From Gigaspora rosea (Eukaryota > Glomeromycota > Glomeromycetes > Diversisporales > Gigasporaceae): 64,000 bases of DNA. This document shows positions 58,588 to 64,000 of this stretch, piece by piece (the first letter of the stretch is position 1; each line of letters opens with the position of its first letter). Under the pieces are notes generated by a model. That model was not told where the DNA came from. It made no database searches and saw only the letters and a list, made by a program, of their open reading frames with translations. Where the stretch lies: contig QKWP01000007.1 of assembly GCA_003550325.1 (NCBI GenBank), positions 156,983 through 220,982 of the forward strand, in the 5' to 3' direction. A program made the position numbers and the translations under genes.

Positions 58588-59891
58588 CAGTCATCCCTCC
58601 CTATAGTCACCAAGTTGGTCACGCCCTAATATGGTGATTATAGAAAGGTGTGACTATAAATCTAAATCTCTATATAATCATAGTTATATTAAAAATTATA
58701 AATGGTGATTATAAAAATTTATTAAAATAAATATTTAAATTGTCATGAATTAAGGAAAGTGCAATAAATTACGTGATTAGGGTTTACATAGATCCTGATC
58801 CCCCTAGTGATAGGACTATTGACAATCAAATTTTATAATTTTTAAAAAAAACTCAAAAACGTCTTTGATCTGAAAATAAGCTACTCTACAATTGACAAAA
58901 GCTGCTACATAGTAAAGTCTAAATTTTACTAAGCAAATAGATTAAAAGCATATAAGTAACCTTATTTAGCAGATCAAAATATACTTACCACAGAATTTCA
59001 TAAGTATTAGAGAATTCTTTATTAATTGACTTTTGATTTTTACGTTTGATGGAAAAATTAAAATTTTTTAAAAAAATAAATTTACCACACAATCGATAAA
59101 AGTCGCTACATAGTAAAGTCTAAATTTTACTAAGTAAATTGATTAAAATCGATTAAGTAACCTTATTCAGCAGATCAAAATATACTAATTACAAAATTTT
59201 AGAAGTATTTGAGAAGTTTTTATTAATTAACTTTTGATTTTTATGTTCGATGAGAAATTAAAATTTTTTAAAAAAATATATTCGCCCCACAATCGACTAA
59301 AGTTGCTACATAGTAAAGTCTAAATTTTACTAAGCAAATCGATTAAAATCGTATAAGAAACCTTATTCAGCAAATCAATTACACTTACTACAAAATTTTC
59401 AGAAGTTTTAGAAAATTTTTTATTAATTGACTTTTGATTTTTAAAATTTTTAAAAAAAAATATTTGCCCCCAATCGACAAATTCACTATATAGTAAAGTC
59501 TAAATTTTACTAAGCAAATCGATTAAAATTGCTTAAGTAACTCTATTCAGCAGGTAAAAATACATTTTATACAAAATTTTCATAAGTATTAGAGAACTTT
59601 TTATTAATTTCCTTTTGATTTTTATATTCTTCAATTGTTATTAGTTTGCATTTTTGCCATAGAACTTTGTAGCCAATTAGTAATTGCTTGCATTGTTTAT
59701 AAATTGGTGACTATAATAAGGGTTTATTCTTAATAAAATTTTTAAAAAATCAAATTTTTATAGTGATAGTGATTGTAAGTGATTTGTGACTATAATGAGG
59801 TTTTTTTACTATGTTTGAGTCCGTTGCACAAAATTGGTTGCTTAAATAGAGGTGTGACTATATAGGGTGTGACTATAGGGAGGTCTGACTG
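58588..59891. mobile_element. pogo-type MITE, copy 3, with internal tandem repeats
   Basis: Ends CAGTCATCCCTCCCTATAGT and the complement of CAGTCAGACCTCCCTATAGT, TA on both sides. The interior 58860-59640 is four tandem units of about 180-210 bp, each with CTACATAGTAAAGTCTAAAT, TTTTACTAAG, CAGCAGATCAAAATA and TTATTAATTGACTTTTGATT. This internal amplification explains its greater length than copies 1 and 2. Confidence 0.9.
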
Positions 59892-59893
59892 TA

Positions 59894-60490
59894 TTAAAAT
59901 TGGCAGCATGACAACTGAGCCAAGTATAAACTCATACAAAAGCATCCAAAAAAACTGACAGAGCATCCAAAATGAAATTTGTGACAAGAAGCTCTAAAAT
60001 GCACCCAAAGCAATATCAAAATTAGTGCAAGACACTATATAGTTATACAAAAACACCCAAAAAAATTAATAGGTACTCAAAGCAAAATCTCTGAAAATAT
60101 CCGAAACAATATAGAAATTAGCAACAAGACATCTGAGACAATCACAAATCGCATGAAAACCTAAAAAACAGAAAAACTAAAGAACAGTTTTTAGAACCAA
60201 CAAAAATATAACAAGAACAAACACTAAACTAATAGGACTAGCAACAAATAATAGACTGAAATGGTCAATATTAATGACAAAGCACTGACTAACAACTCTA
60301 ATGACAAAATCTGAAACCATTACCAAAGAACTTAAAAAAAATAGAAAAGTTAGTATTCGAACTAAAAAGTGATAAAGAATACCAATAACTAAAAAATGCA
60401 TTATTGAAATGGATAACACCAATGGAAGTTGTAAAAACTGCTCTAAAATAGATAGTGCTAAACAAAAAAAAAGTTGTTTCAAAATGGATA
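59894..60490. repeat. Degenerate ~105-bp satellite, right part
   Basis: Continues the array of 58420-58587 (GACAAGAAGCTCTAAAATGC, CAAGACACTATATAG, ACAAGACATCTGAGACAATC). A minus-strand frame at 60177-60482 is hydrophobic only because the repeat is A/C-rich and is not called a gene. Confidence 0.6.
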
Positions 60491-60549
60491 ACAGTTATTT
60501 TTTAAAAAATTAGCAGTTAGTCCTGTACTAAAAAAAAATTAAAATAATA

Positions 60550-60957
60550 CAGTACAAGACACTTAAAGACTACATTCTTGTAATTTGTCCCATTTTCAAA
60601 AATTTCATATTGAAATATGATATTTTTTTGATTTCTTGTATCTGATTGGTCAAAAATTAATTAATAAAAAATATTTTAAAAATAATTTTAAAAATAATTT
60701 TAAAATTAGCCAATAACAAGAAGCCAAAACATGTAACTTGTCCCATTTTTGGTTAAATTTCTACGTATCATATAAAAATACTACATCTTTAAAGCTATAT
60801 ATTTTAAAAATTTATTATAACTTTTTAAAAAATAAGGCTGTTAAGTTGTAATAAATTGATTTAGCTATAAAATAGTGGCTTCCTTTTTAAAATATCTTTT
60901 TTAGATTATAAGTTATTAGCTTTTAAAGTTTGTGTAGTCTTTAAGTGTCGCGCACTG
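60550..60957. mobile_element. Tc1-type MITE, 408 bp
   Basis: Ends CAGTACAAGACACTTAAAGA and the complement of CAGTGCGCGACACTTAAAGA, then CTACA, flanked by TA. Inside, ACTTGTCCCATTTTTGG and AATTTGTCCCATTTTCA repeat. Non-coding. Confidence 0.85.
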
Positions 60958-61009
60958 TAGAATAATAAAAAAAAGATACTTATCTATTCTGATTTGTATA
61001 ATAGAGTAA

Positions 61010-61980
61010 AAAATTTAAATAAAATAATAATATATAACAAAATTAAATTTAAAAAAATAAATTAAAAAAAATTTAAATTAATAAAAATAAAAAATGTAAA
61101 AAACATTTAAAAAATAAAATAATCAAATAAACAAAATAAATAAAAAATAAAATTAAAAAAAAATCATTTAAAAATAATAAAAAAATAATAAATGAAAAAA
61201 ATAAAAATATTTTAAAAAATAATTTAAAAAAAATTGAAAATAAAAAAAGAAACATAATAAAATAAATAAAATAAAATAAAATAAATAAAAAAATAAAAAA
61301 TAACAAAAAATAACAAAAAATAAAAAAATAAAAATAAAAAAAAAAACAAAAATAAAAAAATACTAATAAAAAAATAAAATAAAAAGTAGAATAAGCAAAA
61401 AAATAGAAAAATAAAATGTAAAAAAATTAAAAAAAATCTAAATAAAAAAACATTAAAAAAAGTAAAATAAATAATAAAATAAAATAAAATTAAATAATAA
61501 ATTTAAAAAAAATCATAAATTAAAAAAATAGTAAAAAAAATAAAATAAAAATAAATAAATAAAGCATCAATAATTTAATAAAAAGAATTAAAAAAAAAGT
61601 TAAAAATAAATCCAAAAAAATTATTAAATAAAATAAAAAAGTAAAAACAATTAAAAAGTTAAAAATTAAAAAAATAAATAAAATAAAAATAATAAGAAAA
61701 TTTTTAAAAAATAAATAAAATGATAAAAAATTTAAAAAAAAATGATAAAAAATTAAAAAAAATGATAAAAAAAATTAAAAAAAAAAAACAATAAAAAAAT
61801 AAAAAAAAACAAAGTTAAAAAAAAATTTAAAATAAAAAAACAATAAAAAAATTTGCTAAAATGAAGATAAAAAAAAATTGTTTAAAAAAAACAATAATAA
61901 TAATAATAAATAAAAAATTGGTATTAAAAAAAATAATAATAATAATAAATAAATAAATTATTAAAAAAATTGTATATTTT
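61010..61980. repeat. Almost 1 kb of A-rich, nearly C/G-free sequence
   Basis: The plus strand is overwhelmingly A with interspersed T (AAAATAAAATAAAT-like), with strong A-over-T strand asymmetry and AATAAT runs at 61890-61950. Any frames here are artefacts. Confidence 0.9.
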
Positions 61981-62134
61981 ATAGTTAACACTAGAGATTA
62001 ACAAAGTTATATTCTTGGAGGATATTGTTTTGGATGATAGTTCTAGTAACTCTTTTTGTGAGAACTTAGGTCATATATATATATAATATTTTGAGTAGTA
62101 TTATGGGTAATATTATAAAAACTATACTCCCAAT

Positions 62135-62352
62135 CAGTGTTAATTTTTTAATTAAAATTTACTGTGCAGATACCGCACAATTCATAAACTTTTCTGTGCG
62201 GCAAATACTAAGAAAATGCTTGCAACTGTGTGCACTACTTATAAAATGACAATTATTTCTGTGCGGCATCCGCACATCTACTGAAAAAAGATGTGCGCAA
62301 ATTTTTGTTTCTGTGTGCTGTGCACAGTGCGCACAATGAAAAATAATCACTG
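62135..62352. mobile_element. Small hAT-type element with GTGCGGCA repeats
   Basis: Starts CAGTGTTAATTTTT and ends with the complement of CAGTGATTATTTTT. Exact 8-bp duplication CTCCCAAT (62127-62134, 62353-62360). The interior repeats CTGTGCGGCA, CCGCAC and GTGCGCA words. A cysteine/histidine-rich minus-strand frame across it is a by-product of these repeats. Confidence 0.92.
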
Positions 62353-62360
62353 CTCCCAAT

Positions 62361-63228
62361 CTAAGTCCTTAAGAATTAGTACAACTCTACTATGGTGCAT
62401 GTAACCTATAACCAGCATCACGTGACTTATATATATATCTTTTAAATTTGGTTATAATTAATATATATATATATAAATATATAAAAGTTTTTCTGTAATT
62501 TAAAATTATAGAACTAATACTATAATATTACAGAAAGTTTTTTTACATAAGCATGCTAGATCCGAAGTTATTTACTGCTAAAGTAGTTATATTTTAATAT
62601 TAATACCAAAATTTGGCCACTATATTTAATATAGTAATTTACCAAGCATGTATGCATATTACAACGAGTTAGACCTCTGGTTACTCTTATATCGACTGTA
62701 CTTATAAGTATGTATGACATACTTTTTTCGATTTTATACGGTAATTAATAATACTTGAATTATACCTGAGCAAATAAGAGAGAAATTTCCAATATCCGAT
62801 TATTAAGTAAATTGTAAAAATATAAGTATTATGAAAAGAATAAAACCATTAAATCCGTGTAGGCTAAGTAATTTATTGTATCGGGTTAAAATGATATCCA
62901 GATTAAAATGAAATATGTATAGATAAAAAATATTGACAAAACACCAAAAATAAAATTTTTGTGCATTTTTTTGGATAGGTTAAGGTTAGAGGTTAATTTT
63001 AGAATAAAATTTATATTCAAGCCGAATTGGAGAAGGATCAATTTTTAGAGCATGTAATTTACAATAGAAATCATTTAAACAAGTATAAATAGGTTTTAGA
63101 GGATTAAATAGAAATCTGCATTTCATTTTAATTCGAATTTCATTATGTTCCGCAACATTTATTAATAAATTTCGATTAAGCGAGACCTGCTTAGCAAAAC
63201 TCTGATTTAAATATAGCATGCAATTTTA
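62361..63228. other. AT-rich spacer
   Basis: No secure gene. A 77-codon minus-strand frame at 62986-63219 is noted but unsupported. GTTAAGGTTAGAGGTTAA near 62979 is another short telomere-like run. Confidence 0.4.
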
Positions 63229-63286
63229 AACAAATGGGCTGCTATCAATAGAAATCAGACAGATTATCACGATTTCTATTGATGGT
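63229..63286. repeat. Small palindrome GGGCTGCTATCAATAGAAAT
   Basis: ATCAATAGAAATC faces GATTTCTATTGAT. The same stem (AATCAATAGAAATG / CATTTCTATTGACT) is found at 54192-54262 inside a hAT-type element. Confidence 0.75.
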
Positions 63287-63404
63287 TACCCTAATACTAA
63301 ATGCTCTTATGGCGGTTTTGACACCTTGATTTTCATGATGATGGCAAGAATCTCTGAGATTCTAAATTTTGATAACTTCGCTATTTATCCGGCACCTTAC
63401 TATC

Positions 63405-63510
63405 ATAACAGAATAACTCGAGTTCTTTTGATGATAATTGCATAATCCTTAAATAACGAAGTTATTTGATGATTATGCAATCATCATCAAAAGACCTCGA
63501 GTCATTTTGT
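63405..63510. repeat. Perfect-type palindrome, about 50-bp arms
   Basis: AATAACTCGAGTTCTTTTGA then TGATAATTGCATAATCC faces GATTATGCAATCATCATCAA and AAGACCTCGAGTCATTTTGTT around AAATAACGAAGTTATTT. Confidence 0.85.
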
Positions 63511-63869
63511 TGGTTCGGTTGTTATTTAAATCCCAGTCTCTCCCATGGCAGAACCTAGTTGTCTATTTTTCGTCGTAAGATACTGGATAATATGCTATTC
63601 AGCTGATAATGCAGTAAATAAAGTTAATTTCCGTTATTGAACTCTACTGCTCCTTATTGACGCAACAATAATCAAACTCTAAATCAGGATAAGTGAAATA
63701 ATAGGCGATTCCCATTGTTTTTTTTTATGCATTTATGTAAAATGATTACTGATTGATAACATTAATTAAATTGATCGAATTTTTGATCGAATCTTAAAAC
63801 AAATTTAAAATAAAATTTTTACGATGTGCATATAACTGCAATTTATTATTTATTATTTATTATGCAGCC
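63511..63869. other. Low-repeat intergenic sequence
   Basis: No repeat or frame stands out. A TTATTATTTATTATTTATTA run lies at about 63842-63862. Confidence 0.4.
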
Positions 63870-63969
63870 ATTACAATTCAATATTTTCAGGAATTCTTCG
63901 ATGCGATTTATATTTTTTTACAGCAAATTTAGTGGCGAAAGGTGTTAATCCTTTTTTATATGCATCCAT
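63870..63969 (-). CDS. Possible short exon of unknown protein at the window edge
   Basis: A minus-strand frame of 32 codons from ATG at 63969 reads MDAYKKGLTPFATKFAVKK, then YKSHRRIPENIEL, stop. The basic, non-AT-biased composition looks coding. A GTAATG donor-like site overlaps the stop codon, so this may be a first exon that splices onward. It is too short for a firm call. Confidence 0.25.
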
Positions 63970-64000
63970 ATATCTTCACGCCTTTCTTGCAAACTTTCTA

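Noticed and set aside
60177..60482. 101-residue hydrophobic frame resembling a membrane protein
   Set aside because: It lies on the complement of an A/C-rich degenerate satellite. The hydrophobicity follows from T-rich codons.
61073..61306. 77-residue frame of F, L and I
   Set aside because: Artefact of the A-rich low-complexity tract.
62159..62359. Cysteine/histidine-rich 66-residue frame that could suggest a zinc finger
   Set aside because: It coincides with a small hAT-type element with GTGCGGCA repeats and an exact target duplication. The pattern comes from the repeats.

Overview
This is a eukaryotic, gene-poor, very AT-rich and transposon-dense window. A broken BTB-BACK-TLDc gene at the left end, of the type hugely expanded in arbuscular mycorrhizal fungi, and LINE remains whose C-terminal cysteine-rich tail resembles fungal LINEs point to a Glomeromycotina (Rhizophagus-like) nuclear genome. 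The genus is an inference, not a measurement. There are no bacterial-type operons, rRNA genes, convincing tRNA genes or CRISPR arrays.

Only one long, intact, well-behaved reading frame is visible: an acidic, serine-rich protein of unknown function on the minus strand (3' exon about 10527-11644, good splice acceptor). Around it lie a head-to-head short reading frame cut by a hAT-type element (12164-12326 and 13334-13453) and a weak minus-strand frame at 15886-16150. A second reading frame, probably transposon derived, is cut by two separate elements at 53553-55473. Retroelement coding debris fills 38.7-42 kb.

Layout. 1-3 kb: BTB-BACK-TLDc pseudogene between two direct repeats, then a 21-bp minisatellite. 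3-9.5 kb: small inverted-repeat (foldback) elements. 9.5-16.5 kb: the gene island, hit by two hAT-type elements, one of them a nested stack. 17-31 kb: palindromic elements, two retroelement 3' ends with A-rich tails, tandem arrays and a hairpin minisatellite. 31-46 kb: nested palindromes, pogo/Tc1-type MITEs, LINE debris. 46-53 kb: one foldback element shattered by three hAT-type insertions and further nested ones. 53-64 kb: more hAT, pogo and TTAA-type elements, satellites, a 1-kb A-rich tract and a possible gene edge at the right end.

The main result is an unusually readable record of non-autonomous DNA transposition. At least ten elements have terminal inverted repeats (TIRs) flanked by exact or near-exact 8-bp duplications (hAT signature), three are flanked by TTAA, and several are flanked by TA (pogo/Tc1 signature). 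No transposase gene was recognised, so all would depend on enzymes encoded elsewhere. Elements with unrelated TIRs and different duplication lengths share the same internal palindromic modules, and several carry short telomere-like (CTAACC) tracts. Both patterns are worth following up.
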